Positions 9,297 to 18,727 are shown, numbered from the stretch's first letter. The stretch: DNA of 64,000 bases from Mycobacterium sp. ITM-2016-00317 (GCF_002968295.1 NZ_CP134399.1:1674001-1738000); one strand, 5' to 3'. Numbers and translations: made by a program. Notes: a model not told the origin generated them from the letters alone.

Positions 9297-10408
9297 GAGA
9301 TCTCCTGAGACGAAGGGGGGTTGATATCCAGCGCCTGCCGCAGCAGGCCGTGATCGAGAGCGTGGGCGGTGAAGCCGTTGTGGCCGGTCATCGTGGTCGC
9401 GGCCACCATCGCGTTGACGATGGCCTCCTCGGTGGCCTCGATCGTCAGATCGAACAGCCGGGTCATCAGCTGGGGCGCGACCATCCGCACCGCCACTTCG
9501 GGCCGGGAAACGTTGACGTCCTCGTCCCACGCGTACGGCGGGATTCCGCGATTGCCTGTGGAGAACGCCAGCATGAGGTCGCCGCTGTACTGCTCGCCGG
9601 TGCCGCCCAGGCGACCCACCGCCAGCGCCGCGCGCTGTGCCAGCCGGGTGCACTGATGGGGGAGAAGGGGCGCATCGGTGGCGACGATGACGATGATCGA
9701 CCCCGACCCGGGCTCGTAGCGGGGCGGCAGGTCCGGCAGTGGAACCTCCGAGGGGCCGATGAGTTCGCCGACGGGGACGCCGTTGATCCGGAGTCGTTCG
9801 CGCCGGCCGTGATTGGCCTGGACCAGCACGCCCACCGTGTACCTGCCGGTGGCGGTATCGGTGACCCGCGACGAGGTGCCGATGCCGCCCTTGAAACCGT
9901 GGCAGATCATGCCGGTGCCGCCCCCGACATTGCCCTCGGCGGGCGGCGCGGCCGAGGCGCTGTCGAGCGCGGAGCGCACGTGCTCCGGCCGGACATGGAA
10001 GCCGTTGATGTCGTTGAGCAGGCCGTCGTAGGTCTCACCCACCACCGGCAGCGACCAGTAGAGCCCCTCGCCGCGGGCGCGCACCTGGGCCGCCACCAGC
10101 TCGTCGCGCACCACGCCGACGCTGTGGGTGTTGGTCAGTCCGATGGCGGTGGTCAGCTCGCCGGACTCGCGGATCCACTCCAGGCCGGTCAGTTCGCCGC
10201 TGCCGTTGAGCCGGTGGGAGCCGGCGAACACCGGCTCGGTCCAGATGTCGTCGTGTGGGACGACCACGGTCACGCCCGTGTGGACGGCCGGGGGACCGTC
10301 GGCATCGAGGGTCGTGTGCCCGACCCGCACGCCTGCGACGTCGGTGATGGCGTTGGCAGGTCCGGTGGGGTGTTCCCCGATCACCAGGCCCAGGTCTCTG
10401 GCACGCAC
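9293..10408 (-). CDS. P1-family aminopeptidase (DmpA/BapA type, beta-peptidyl aminopeptidase candidate)
   Basis: A 371-residue N-terminal-nucleophile hydrolase of peptidase family S58 (DmpA). Family landmarks are ITDVAGVRVGHTT at the N-terminus, GNVGGGTGMICHGFKGGIGTSSR in mid-protein, and the autoprocessing segment PGSGSIIVIVATDAPLLP. There the self-cleavage should occur between Gly236 and Ser237 and free the catalytic serine. Characterised relatives remove N-terminal beta-alanine, D- or L-residues from short peptides. No signal peptide is seen, so it should be cytoplasmic. It starts at GTG, is followed by a coupled APC permease, and is divergent from a TetR gene across a strong palindrome. 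Beta-alanyl-peptide hydrolysis is inferred from the neighbouring transaminase and MmsA genes. Confidence 0.88.
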   Translation of the reverse strand: MRARDLGLVIGEHPTGPANAITDVAGVRVGHTTLDADGPPAVHTGVTVVVPHDDIWTEPVFAGSHRLNGSGELTGLEWIRESGELTTAIGLTNTHSVGVVRDELVAAQVRARGEGLYWSLPVVGETYDGLLNDINGFHVRPEHVRSALDSASAAPPAEGNVGGGTGMICHGFKGGIGTSSRVTDTATGRYTVGVLVQANHGRRERLRINGVPVGELIGPSEVPLPDLPPRYEPGSGSIIVIVATDAPLLPHQCTRLAQRAALAVGRLGGTGEQYSGDLMLAFSTGNRGIPPYAWDEDVNVSRPEVAVRMVAPQLMTRLFDLTIEATEEAIVNAMVAATTMTGHNGFTAHALDHGLLRQALDINPPSSQEIS

Positions 10409-10430
10409 TCGGTGGGCTCGTTTCTTCCGA

Positions 10431-10453
10431 TTCTTTTCCTAAGTGGAAAAGAA
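10431..10453. promoter_or_regulatory. Candidate TetR operator (23-bp perfect palindrome)
   Basis: Perfect 9-bp arms TTCTTTTCC and GGAAAAGAA around TAAGT, 22 bases upstream of the peptidase start and in the gap shared with the divergent TetR gene. It is AT-rich against a GC-rich background. This layout is typical of an autoregulated TetR site controlling the neighbour. Confidence 0.75.
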
Positions 10454-10537
10454 CTATGCGCCCGTGTGGTGCGCCGCGCAAGCGGAACGGCAGAATATCT
10501 TCGACGAGGAGCCGACAGCGGAGGAGGTGACCACGTC

Positions 10538-11149
10538 GTGGGGCGGCCGAATCGGCAGGAAGAACGGCGCGGCGACATCATGGATGCCGCGATCGCGCTG
10601 ATCGAACACCACGACGTGGCCACCCTCAAGCTGGCCGACGTCGCCGCCGAACTCGGTCTGACGACCAACGCGGTGCGCTACTACTTCAAGGACATGTCGC
10701 AACTGTTGTCGGAGTTGGCGCTGCGCTCCGACGTCCGGTTCTACGACGACCGGCAGCGACTGGCCGCCGAGGCCGCGGACCCCCCGGCGCAGCTGGCGGT
10801 GACCATCGCCGCGGGTCTGCCCAGCGGACCTGAGGACGCCGAGTGGCGTGCCATCTGGCGCGCCGTCCTGGCCGCCGGTTTCGAACTCGACCGGCGCGCC
10901 GATGTGCAAGGCATCTACCACCGTCAGGTCGGCCTCTACGCCGATCTGCTGGCCGCCGGCGCGGAATCCGGGGCGTTCACGCTGACGCATCCGGCCGACG
11001 ACATCGCGATGACGCTGATGGGGATGGAGGACTACTTCGGATACCGCATCGTGGCGCGGGACCCGCAGATCCACCGGCCGACCGCGCTGCGACTCATGCG
11101 CCAGTACGCCGAATTGGCCACCGGCGCAACGCTTCCCGAGACGGTCTGA
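10538..11149 (+). CDS. TetR-family transcriptional regulator
   Basis: A 203-residue regulator. The N-terminal helix-turn-helix lies at about residues 8-55, with LADVAAELGLTTNAVRYYFKD as recognition region. The rest is a helical ligand domain ending in a TetR_C-like segment. The GTG start is chosen because GAGGAGG lies 10 bases upstream; the frame is open further up but without family signal. It is divergent from the DmpA-peptidase/APC-permease operon and probably represses it through the palindrome between them. The ligand is unknown, perhaps a peptide or beta-amino acid. Confidence 0.88.
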   Translation: MGRPNRQEERRGDIMDAAIALIEHHDVATLKLADVAAELGLTTNAVRYYFKDMSQLLSELALRSDVRFYDDRQRLAAEAADPPAQLAVTIAAGLPSGPEDAEWRAIWRAVLAAGFELDRRADVQGIYHRQVGLYADLLAAGAESGAFTLTHPADDIAMTLMGMEDYFGYRIVARDPQIHRPTALRLMRQYAELATGATLPETV

Positions 11150-11240
11150 CGTCCCCTCTTGGCCCACCTGAGATCGCCGGCCCCGGTTCCGTGCAACCCC
11201 GACCCGGGGATGTTCCCCGCACACGGCTATAACTACAGTG

Positions 11241-12089
11241 ATGCTGATCGGACTGTCGACGCCCGTCGTGGTGCAAACCCCGGCGGCGGCAAGTTCCTGG
11301 GAGGCCGGCGCCGGTATCGAAGACGTCGCCCGCATCGCCGAAACCGCGGACCGACTCGGCTTCGATTTCCTGACGTGTTCGGAGCATGTGGCGGTTCCTG
11401 TCGAGGACGCCGCTGTCCGCGGTTCGGTGTACTGGGATCCGCTGGCCACCCTCGGATTTCTGGCGGCCCGGACCAGCCGCATCCGGCTGGCCACCTCGGT
11501 GCTGGTCCTTGGTTATCACCATCCGCTGGAGATCGCGAAGCGCTACGGCACCCTGGACCGGGTCAGCGGCGGGCGGCTGGTCCTCGGCGTCGGCGTCGGC
11601 TCGTTGCGTGCGGAATTCGATCTGCTCGGCGCGGCGTGGGAGGACCGCGGTGCCAGGGCCGACGACGCGATCCGCGCGCTGCGTGCTTCGCTGTCTACGC
11701 CCGAGCCCTCCTACCAGGGCGAGTTCCACCGCTACCGGGGAATGACGGTCGAACCTCACGCCGTGCAGCCGCGGGTACCGATCTGGGTGGGCGGACGCAG
11801 CAGGCGTTCGCTGCGTCGCGCGGTCGGACTTGCCGACGGCTGGATGCCCTTCGGCTTACGACCCGCCGAGATCGCCGAGATGCTGGCCGGTGTCCATATT
11901 CCGGACGGTTTCGACGTCGTGCTGCCGGTCGGTCCGCTCGATCCACGCGCCGGCGACGAATGCCTGCGCCGGTTGCGGACGTTACGCTCGGCCGGGGCCA
12001 CGGGCGTCACCTGTTCGGTGGCCGCGTCCTCGGTCGAGGATTACTGCGACCAACTCGCCGGCCTGCGTGCTCTCGTGGACGAGTTGTGA
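11241..12089 (+). CDS. LLM-class F420-dependent oxidoreductase
   Basis: A 282-residue luciferase-like monooxygenase-fold protein, of the type that in mycobacteria mostly uses cofactor F420. Visible are FDFLTCSEHVAVP, TSRIRLATSVLVLGYHHPLE, KRYGTLDRVSGGRLVLGVGVG and a C-terminal PIWVGGRSRRSLRRAVGLADGW. TATAAC at 11228-11233 lies seven bases before the ATG, so the message may be leaderless; a GTG one codon earlier is the alternative start. It sits between the TetR gene and a SnoaL-like gene. The substrate is unknown. Confidence 0.85.
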   Translation: MLIGLSTPVVVQTPAAASSWEAGAGIEDVARIAETADRLGFDFLTCSEHVAVPVEDAAVRGSVYWDPLATLGFLAARTSRIRLATSVLVLGYHHPLEIAKRYGTLDRVSGGRLVLGVGVGSLRAEFDLLGAAWEDRGARADDAIRALRASLSTPEPSYQGEFHRYRGMTVEPHAVQPRVPIWVGGRSRRSLRRAVGLADGWMPFGLRPAEIAEMLAGVHIPDGFDVVLPVGPLDPRAGDECLRRLRTLRSAGATGVTCSVAASSVEDYCDQLAGLRALVDEL

Positions 12090-12125
12090 CGCCGTGCGCC
12101 CAGCCACCCCGGGAAGGAAGCATCG

Positions 12126-12680
12126 ATGACAAGTGAGCCGGAGGCCCTCGAAACCCGTTTGCGGCGAATGGAACAGCGCCTGCAGGCCCTCGAGGACGAG
12201 CGGGAGATCGCGCGTCTGATCGCGAGTTACGGTCCGAGCGTGGACGCCGCGGATGCGGTTGCGGCAGCGGCACTGTGGAGCGCCGACGGCACTTACGACG
12301 TCGAGGGCTGGCACATGTCAGGCCGCGACGACGTTGCGGCGATGGTGGATTCGGATCACCACCGTCATCTGGTTGCCAACGGGTGCGCCCACTTCCTCGG
12401 CCCGGCAGTGGTCACCGTCCGCGGAGACGACGCCGTCGCGGTGTGCGAGTCCCTGGTGGTGCTGCGGGCAGACGACGGTTATCCGCAACGGGAGCCCCGG
12501 GCGACCCGAGACGGGGTGCCCGGGCCGGAGTACGTGGTCTGGCGCGCGGCCGCCAATCATTTCCGGTTGTGTCGCGTCGACGGACGCTGGAAGGTGGCGG
12601 CACGCACAAGTCGCCTGCTCGACGGGAGACCCGCGGCCCACGAGCTGCTCACCGCGGGGGTCGCCGGCCGGACCGTGTGA
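12126..12680 (+). CDS. SnoaL/NTF2-like protein
   Basis: A 184-residue protein with a short N-terminal coiled segment (residues 5-28, ETRLRRMEQRLQALEDEREI). A SnoaL_4-type cone fold follows, shown by IARLIASYGPSVDAADAVAAAALWSADGTYDV and a C-terminal ANHFRLCRVDGRWKVAARTS. Members include dehydratases, isomerases and hydroxylase-like proteins, many acting on steroids or polyketides. It follows the F420-type oxidoreductase by 36 bases and may be co-transcribed. No catalytic assignment is possible. Confidence 0.75.
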   Translation: MTSEPEALETRLRRMEQRLQALEDEREIARLIASYGPSVDAADAVAAAALWSADGTYDVEGWHMSGRDDVAAMVDSDHHRHLVANGCAHFLGPAVVTVRGDDAVAVCESLVVLRADDGYPQREPRATRDGVPGPEYVVWRAAANHFRLCRVDGRWKVAARTSRLLDGRPAAHELLTAGVAGRTV

Positions 12681-12775
12681 CGGCGTGCGGGGAGCTGAAC
12701 CGCGGTATCCGTCGCCGGGCCCTGCGAGTCCGTACGGTGGAGGCAACCCGTAGCAGCTCCACGAAGAAGGCAGCG

Positions 12776-14334
12776 ATGGCCGACTCGCAGATCAGCCGCA
12801 GAGCACTGCTGGCGGGTCTGGGGTGCGCGGTCGGAACCCTGGCGTCGGCCTCGTGCTCGGGCCCGGTCCCCGATGCACCCACCGTCGCGGCGCCGCCGGG
12901 CCTCACGTTCGACCCAGCCGCATTCTCCGAGAAGACCACCACCGTCGCGACCGCCGCAGGCGACAAGCAGGTCACCTATCGGTTCTTCGGCCCGATCACC
13001 TACGTCGCGAATCCGGTCGACGCGGACTACCAGAGCCTGGTGGTCAGCGTGCCGACGGCCATCGACGGGCGAGCCGTCGACGCCACCGGCGCACCGATTG
13101 TCTTCGCCAACTCGGTGGGCGGCTATCTGCCGGCCTCGGTCAAGGACGTCACCGGCGTCGGCGAGGCGGGCAGGAGGGGGCCCCCACCCCCGGGCTGCCC
13201 GGCGGCGAGGTGACACCCGGCGGCAACGCCATGGTCGACGCCCGCGGCGACTTGGTGAGCCTCGCTGCGCTGGCGGTGGCGGCCGGCTACGTCGCAGTCG
13301 AACCAGGCTGTCGCGGAAGGACTCTGGTCACCCCCGACGGCGTCTGCTACGGCACCGCCCCGGCTGCGGTCGTCGACCTCAAAGCCGCCGTCCGGTACCT
13401 CCGGTCGAACGCGGCCACGATGCCGGGTGACACCGACCGCATCGTGTCCACCGGCACCAGCGCCGGCGGTGCGCTCTCGGCGCTGCTCGGCGCGTCCGGC
13501 GACAGTCCGCTCTACGCCGGTTACCTCGACGACCTGGGTGCAGCCGATGCCGGCGACGCGATCTACGCCAGCGGTGCGTGGTGTCCCATCACCGACCTCG
13601 AACACGCCGACGGCGCCTACGAGTGGAACTGGGGTGCCAATCCGCTGTCCACCGGCGGACAGGTCGACAGGGAGGTGTCCGCAGCGCTCGGCGCGCAGTT
13701 CGCGGAGTACCTGAAGGCCGCGGAGATCCACGGCCTCAACGACTTCGGCGTCTTGAATGCCGCCAACTACCCGCACTACCTACTCGAGCACTCACTGCAG
13801 CCCGCCGCCACCACCTATCTGACGAACCTCACCGAGCACGACCGCGCCGGGTACCTCGCGCAGAACCCGTTCATCACCTGGACGGCCGGTGAAGCGACGT
13901 TCGACTGGACCGGCTTCGTCGGACACGTCGGCACCCGACGCAAGACCGCGCCCGCCTTCGACGCCTTCGACCTGTCCACCGCAGAGAACAACCTGTTCGG
14001 CGCGGGCACCGTCGCCGCGCGCCACTTCACCGCCTACAGCGCGGCCCGAAACACCGACGGCGCGGTGCCGCTGGCGGCAGGCATCCCCGAACTGTGCGAT
14101 CTGATGAACCCGATGTACCACCTGTCCCGAGCTGAAACCGAGGTGGCGCCGCACTGGTGGATCCGCGTCGGCACCAGCGACACCGACACCGCGCTGAGCG
14201 TGTCGGCCAACCTGGCCGCCGCAGCGGCCGCCGCCGGCGCCTCGGTCAGCCACCGCATGTACTGGGATGAAGGGCACGGCGCGAACCCCGACGCCGCGGA
14301 GTTCATCACGTGGATCGACCGGATCTCCCGGTGA
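12776..14334 (+). pseudogene. Tat-exported alpha/beta-hydrolase (tannase/esterase-like), frameshifted
   Basis: The first part begins with a twin-arginine signal and lipobox, SRRALLAGLGCAVGTLASASC, and runs in one frame to about residue 135. The coherent protein then continues one base out of phase, with GTSAGGALSALLG (nucleophile Ser), GAWCPITDLEHAD and YWDEGHGANPDA (catalytic His region) to the stop. The switch lies in the homopolymer stretch at about 13171-13191 (G5-C5-A-C5-G3); one extra base there would give a single product of about 519 residues. It is either a true lesion, a phase-variable tract or a sequencing error. The family resembles subtype-B tannases or feruloyl-esterase-like carboxylesterases. 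Confidence 0.75.
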
Positions 14335-14784
14335 TCAGAGTCGCACCAGCGCGAACGGATAGGTGAACGTGCCGCCCGGTGCGCCGTCGCAGCCTGCGCC
14401 GAACGACGAGGTCAACGTCCCCTGCAACGTCGCGGCATCCCAGTCGTACACGTCGCGGGTCGGGATCACCGGACCGTAATAGACGTTTCCGCACCGCAAT
14501 CCGTCGGGGACGTCGACGGTGAGGGTGTACCTGCCGTCGGCGAGGCGGGCGTCGCCGCTGTACTCGAACGCCCTCGCGGTCGGCATCGGTATCGCCTTGA
14601 TGTGGGCGCAGTCCTCGGCAGCGGGGATGCAGTAGGTCACCGCCCACGTCCAGGTGTGGAAGTCGTACCGTCCCTGGATGTTCAGCGAATAGTTCGCGAA
14701 GAACGGCGCCGCCTGCGCCGCCGGCGCGGCCCAGGCCAGCGTGAGCACCGCCACCGCCGCCCAGCCGACTCTGTGCATATTCAT
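14335..14784 (-). CDS. Small secreted mycobacterial protein
   Basis: A 149-residue protein with a clear Sec signal peptide (MNMHRVGWAAVAVLTLAWAAPAAQA). The short mature domain is rich in aromatic residues, with four cysteines (YCIP, DCAH, RCGN, GCDG) that could form two disulfides. I do not recognise a functional family. Its ending, TYPFALVRL, resembles MPFKLVKIG in the secreted protein at 25023-25538, and the two may be distant relatives. It is convergent with the frameshifted esterase and upstream of an SDR on the same strand. Confidence 0.7.
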   Translation of the reverse strand: MNMHRVGWAAVAVLTLAWAAPAAQAAPFFANYSLNIQGRYDFHTWTWAVTYCIPAAEDCAHIKAIPMPTARAFEYSGDARLADGRYTLTVDVPDGLRCGNVYYGPVIPTRDVYDWDAATLQGTLTSSFGAGCDGAPGGTFTYPFALVRL

Positions 14785-14818
14785 GGTGTGTCCTTTGGAT
14801 ATTCGGGCGCGGCGCCGA

Positions 14819-15646
14819 TCACATGTGCGAGCCGCCGTCGATGCGGACCTCGGTGCCGGTGATGAAGTACGCGTCGTGACTGCCGAGCATCGCCACCACG
14901 CCGGCGACGGCGTCCGGGGCGGCGAAGATCGCGCCGCCGTCCAGTGGCAGCATCGGCGCGACCTTACCGAACAGCGTGTAGTCGGCGTCCTCGGGCAGAC
15001 CGGGCCCGATGCTCTGCCGGGATGCGCCGGTGCCGTCGGTCATACCGGACGAAATAGAGCCGGGCTGAACGCAATTGAACCGGATGCCCGCCTTGGCGAA
15101 CTCCAGGGCCCATGAGTGGGTCATCGCCAGCACCCCGCCCTTGGACGCGGCGTAGGCGGCCATGTAGGGGTGGGCGAACTGCGCCGAGGTCGAGCTGAAG
15201 TTGACCACGGCAGGGCCGCTGCCCTTGTGCAGCGCCGCGATCGCCTCGCGGGTGACCAGGAACGTCCCGATCAGGTTGATGCGCAGCACCTGCTCGAAGT
15301 CGGCCAGCGTGGTGTCCGTCAGGTGCGCCGACCGCAGGATCCCTGCGGCGTTGACCAGTGTGTCCAATCCGCCCAGCGCCGTGATCGCCTCGGCCACCCC
15401 GGCCGACACAGAGGCTTCGTCGCCGACATCCATCACGACCGTGGTCAGGCCGGTGCCGAGAGCGCCGGCCTTCTCCACGGTGTCGGCGAGACCGTCGGCG
15501 CTGATGTCGGCGGCCGCCACCCGGCCGCCCTCGCCGAGAATGCGCAGCACGCACGCCTGCCCGATGCCCGAACCGCCGCCGGTGACGAGCACCCGTCGAT
15601 CGGCGTAACGCACCAGGGAGGACGACCCTGCCGAGGTAGAGGACAC
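14819..15646 (-). CDS. Short-chain dehydrogenase/reductase
   Basis: A 275-residue classical SDR. The dinucleotide motif is VLVTGGGSGIGQA near residue 20; NAAG follows, and the catalytic Ser-Tyr-Lys are seen in NFSSTSAQFAHPYMAAYAASKGG. The GTG start is supported by AGGAG a few bases upstream. The small secreted protein gene lies downstream on the same strand. Substrate unknown; a steroid or hydroxyacyl substrate would suit the wider region but is not shown by the sequence. Confidence 0.85.
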   Translation of the reverse strand: MSSTSAGSSSLVRYADRRVLVTGGGSGIGQACVLRILGEGGRVAAADISADGLADTVEKAGALGTGLTTVVMDVGDEASVSAGVAEAITALGGLDTLVNAAGILRSAHLTDTTLADFEQVLRINLIGTFLVTREAIAALHKGSGPAVVNFSSTSAQFAHPYMAAYAASKGGVLAMTHSWALEFAKAGIRFNCVQPGSISSGMTDGTGASRQSIGPGLPEDADYTLFGKVAPMLPLDGGAIFAAPDAVAGVVAMLGSHDAYFITGTEVRIDGGSHM

Positions 15647-15847
15647 AGCGCAACTCCTGTCGGTTCGAGGCGGTCGCTGTCGAGTGTGACACCGGCCGTC
15701 CACGTTCACGTGCGATCGGAGCGCAGTGCCGGGTGCTTCCCGGTGGATGGGACGGGGTGTGTCCCACGCCACGGCCAGCTGTCAACGTGTGTCTCGCCGC
15801 GCAGTCGGCAGGGTTTCAGTCGGTATCGAAGAAGGGTTCGGCGGCAC

Positions 15848-16660
15848 ATGGTGAACAAGGCCGCGGACCGCTGGTCCATCGGACTGCCGGCGCTGAGCGC
15901 CGGGATGTCCGGGCCCATGCAGGGCGTCGGGGGACTGCTGTCGATGTCCGCCGACGCCGTGAAGTTCTTGTTCCGGCGCCCGTTTCAGGGCAGCGAATTC
16001 CTGCTGCAGTCCTGGTTCGTGGCACGGGTGTCCCTGGCGCCCACCCTGCTCGTCGCCATCCCGTTCACCGTCCTGGTCAGCTTCACGCTGAACATCCTGC
16101 TCAGTGAACTCGGTGCCGCCGACCTGTCCGGTGCCGGGGCCGCGTTCGGCGCGGTCACCCAGGTGGGTCCCATGGTCACGGTGCTCATCGTGGCCAGCGC
16201 GGGGGCGACCGCGATGTGCGCCGACCTCGGGTCGCGCACGATCCGCGAGGAGATCGACGCGATGGAGGTGCTGGGCATCAACCCGGTGCAGCGCTTGGTC
16301 ACCCCGCGCATGCTGGCCTCCGGCCTGGTGGCGCTGCTGCTCAACAGCCTGGTGGTGATCATCGGGATCGTCGGCGGCTACGTCTTCTCGATCTTCGTGC
16401 AGGGGGTCAACCCGGGTGCGTTCGCTGCGGGCATCACGCTGCTCACCGGGGTGCCCGAGGTGATCATCTCCTGCGTCAAGGCCGCGCTGTTCGGCCTGAT
16501 CGCCGGTCTGGTGGCGTGCTACCGCGGGCTGAGCATCACCAGCGGCGGCGCCAAGGCAGTCGGCAACGCGGTCAACGAGACCGTCGTGTACGCCTTCATG
16601 GCGCTGTTCGTCGTCAACGTCGTCGTGACGGCGATCGGCATCCAGATGACGTCGGGTTAG
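15848..16660 (+). CDS. yrbEA: YrbEA: Mce transporter permease (MlaE family)
   Basis: A 270-residue MlaE/YrbE-family inner-membrane permease. It has five or six hydrophobic segments and the family core EEIDAMEVLGINPVQRLVTPR, which contacts the ATPase in Mce/Mla systems. Together with the next gene it forms the membrane part of a lipid importer energised by a distally encoded MceG-type ATPase, which is absent here. It is the first gene of an eight-gene operon. GAAGAAGG lies upstream of the ATG. Confidence 0.95.
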   Translation: MVNKAADRWSIGLPALSAGMSGPMQGVGGLLSMSADAVKFLFRRPFQGSEFLLQSWFVARVSLAPTLLVAIPFTVLVSFTLNILLSELGAADLSGAGAAFGAVTQVGPMVTVLIVASAGATAMCADLGSRTIREEIDAMEVLGINPVQRLVTPRMLASGLVALLLNSLVVIIGIVGGYVFSIFVQGVNPGAFAAGITLLTGVPEVIISCVKAALFGLIAGLVACYRGLSITSGGAKAVGNAVNETVVYAFMALFVVNVVVTAIGIQMTSG

Positions 16661-16669
16661 GGGGCGGCG

Positions 16670-17518
16670 ATGGCGGCGATACGCGCACTGCACCCGCGGC
16701 TGGCCCAGCAGGCAGGCCGGCCGGTCGACACCCTGGGCCGGATCGGGGACCACACGGCGTTCTACGGCCGTGCACTCGCCGGTGTCCCGCATGCAGCGGT
16801 GCACTACCGGCGTGAGATCGTCCGGCTGATCGCCGAGATCAGCATGGGGGCAGGCACTCTGGCGATGATCGGCGGTACGGTCGTCATTGTCGGGTTCCTG
16901 ACGCTGGCAGCCGGCGGCACCCTGGCCGTGCAGGGCTACAGCTCGCTCGGCGACATCGGCATCGAAGCGCTGACCGGCTTCTTGGCCGCGTTCATCAACG
17001 TGCGGATCTCCGCACCGGTGGTGGCAGGAATCGGATTGGCCGCGACGTTCGGCGCGGGCGTCACCGCACAACTGGGCGCGATGCGCATCAACGAGGAGAT
17101 CGACGCGCTGGAGACGATGGGGATCCGCCCGGTCGAATACCTGGTCAGCACCCGCATCGTCGCAGGCATGATCGCGATCGCGCCGCTGTACTCGATCGCG
17201 GTGATCCTGTCGTTCGCCGCGAGCAAGGTGACCACCGTATTGCTGTTCGGGCAGTCGGCCGGCCTGTACAACCACTACTTCACCACCTTCCTCAACCCCC
17301 GGGACCTGCTGTGGTCCTTCCTCCAGGCGATCCTGATGGCGATCGCGGTCCTGTTGGTGCACACCTATTTCGGCTACTTCGCCAGGGGCGGACCTTCAGG
17401 GGTCGGCGTGGCGGTCGGTAACGCCGTCCGGACCTCGCTGATCGTCGTGATCTCGGTGACGCTGCTGGTGTCCCTGTCGATCTACGGCGCCAACGGCAAC
17501 TTCAACCTGTCGGGTTAG
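16670..17518 (+). CDS. yrbEB: YrbEB: second Mce transporter permease
   Basis: A 282-residue MlaE-family permease that starts nine bases after yrbEA. The conserved EEIDALETMGIRPVEYLVSTR segment is present, plus five or six membrane segments. It pairs with YrbEA to form the permease of the Mce lipid/steroid importer. The paralogues share the core but differ at the termini, as in all yrbE pairs. Confidence 0.95.
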   Translation: MAAIRALHPRLAQQAGRPVDTLGRIGDHTAFYGRALAGVPHAAVHYRREIVRLIAEISMGAGTLAMIGGTVVIVGFLTLAAGGTLAVQGYSSLGDIGIEALTGFLAAFINVRISAPVVAGIGLAATFGAGVTAQLGAMRINEEIDALETMGIRPVEYLVSTRIVAGMIAIAPLYSIAVILSFAASKVTTVLLFGQSAGLYNHYFTTFLNPRDLLWSFLQAILMAIAVLLVHTYFGYFARGGPSGVGVAVGNAVRTSLIVVISVTLLVSLSIYGANGNFNLSG

Positions 17519-17533
17519 CGGGGGGAGCAACTG

Positions 17534-18727
17534 ATGGCAGCGAATCGACGTTCCGGACGTCCACTGATCGGTCTGGCCACGGTGCTCGCAGTGGTCGCGG
17601 TGATCGCGGTCGCGGTGGGCCTGTTCCGCGGCAGCTTCACCAGCACAGTCCCCGTCACCGTCCTGACCCACCGCGCCGGCCTGGTGATGAACGCCGATGC
17701 GAAGGTGAAATGGCATGGTGCGCAGGTTGGTTCGGTGCAATCCATCGCGGCACTGCCGGACGGCAGGGCCGCGATCGAGTTGGCGATGGACCCGTCCTAC
17801 CTCGACATCATCCCGTCGGACGTCCGGGTGGACATCGCCTCGTCGACGGTGTTCGGATCGAAGTACGTGGACCTGGTGCCCCCGGCCGTGTCCTCACCGC
17901 AGCCGCTGCAGGCGGGCCAGATCCTGAACGCCGAGCACGTCACCGTCGAGATCAACACGGTGTTCGAGCAACTGTCCTCGGTGCTGGCGAAGATCGAGCC
18001 CGCCAAGCTGAACCAGACCCTCGGTGCGCTGGCCACCGCGCTGGACGGCCGCGGTGACCAGATAGGGCAGACCATGTCGGACTTCGACGCCTTCCTCGCC
18101 AAGATCGAACCGAGCCTGCCGGCCATGGAGCACGAACTCACGGTGGCCCCCGTGGTCATCGGCACCTACGCCGACGTCGCGCAGGATCTCGTCGACACCG
18201 TCGAGGCCGCCACCACGGTCGGTGAGACCCTCGTGGCAGAACAGGAACACCTGGACAGGCTGCTGGTCAGCGTGATCGGGCTGTCCGACATCGGCAACGA
18301 GGTGGTGGGCGGCAACCGCCAGGCCATCAGCAACGTGATGGAACTGCTGGTGCCCACCACCGACCTGCTGAACCAGTACCACGAGGCGCTCAACTGCGGC
18401 CTCGGTGGCGCCGTCCAGTTGGCCAAGGCGCCCGGTACCCCGGTGCCGGGCGGCCTGCTGCTGCAGACGATCGTGCTCGGCCAGGAACGCTACCGCTACC
18501 CGCAGAACCTGCCGAAGGTCGCGGCCAAGGGCGGTCCCCAGTGCACGGATCTGCCGAAAGTCGGCTTCCAGAAGCATCCGCCGTTCGTCATCACCGACGT
18601 CAACGCCAACCCCGCGCAATACGGAAACCAGGGCATCGTGCTGAACTCCGACGGCCTCAAACAGCTTCTGTTCGGCCCGATCGACGGGCCGCCGCGCAAC
18701 GGCGGACAGATCGGGCATCCGGGATGA
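17534..18727 (+). CDS. mceA: MceA-type protein
   Basis: A 397-residue Mce protein with one N-terminal membrane anchor (residues about 12-32). The MlaD domain follows, with VTVLTHRAGLVMNADAKVKWHGAQVGSV. A long helical region comes next, then a cysteine-containing C-terminal domain (LNCGLGG, GPQCTDLP). MceA-F proteins assemble into the periplasm-spanning tunnel that carries lipids or steroids to the YrbE permease. It begins 15 bases after yrbEB, with GGGGGAG as ribosome site. Confidence 0.94.
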   Translation: MAANRRSGRPLIGLATVLAVVAVIAVAVGLFRGSFTSTVPVTVLTHRAGLVMNADAKVKWHGAQVGSVQSIAALPDGRAAIELAMDPSYLDIIPSDVRVDIASSTVFGSKYVDLVPPAVSSPQPLQAGQILNAEHVTVEINTVFEQLSSVLAKIEPAKLNQTLGALATALDGRGDQIGQTMSDFDAFLAKIEPSLPAMEHELTVAPVVIGTYADVAQDLVDTVEAATTVGETLVAEQEHLDRLLVSVIGLSDIGNEVVGGNRQAISNVMELLVPTTDLLNQYHEALNCGLGGAVQLAKAPGTPVPGGLLLQTIVLGQERYRYPQNLPKVAAKGGPQCTDLPKVGFQKHPPFVITDVNANPAQYGNQGIVLNSDGLKQLLFGPIDGPPRNGGQIGHPG

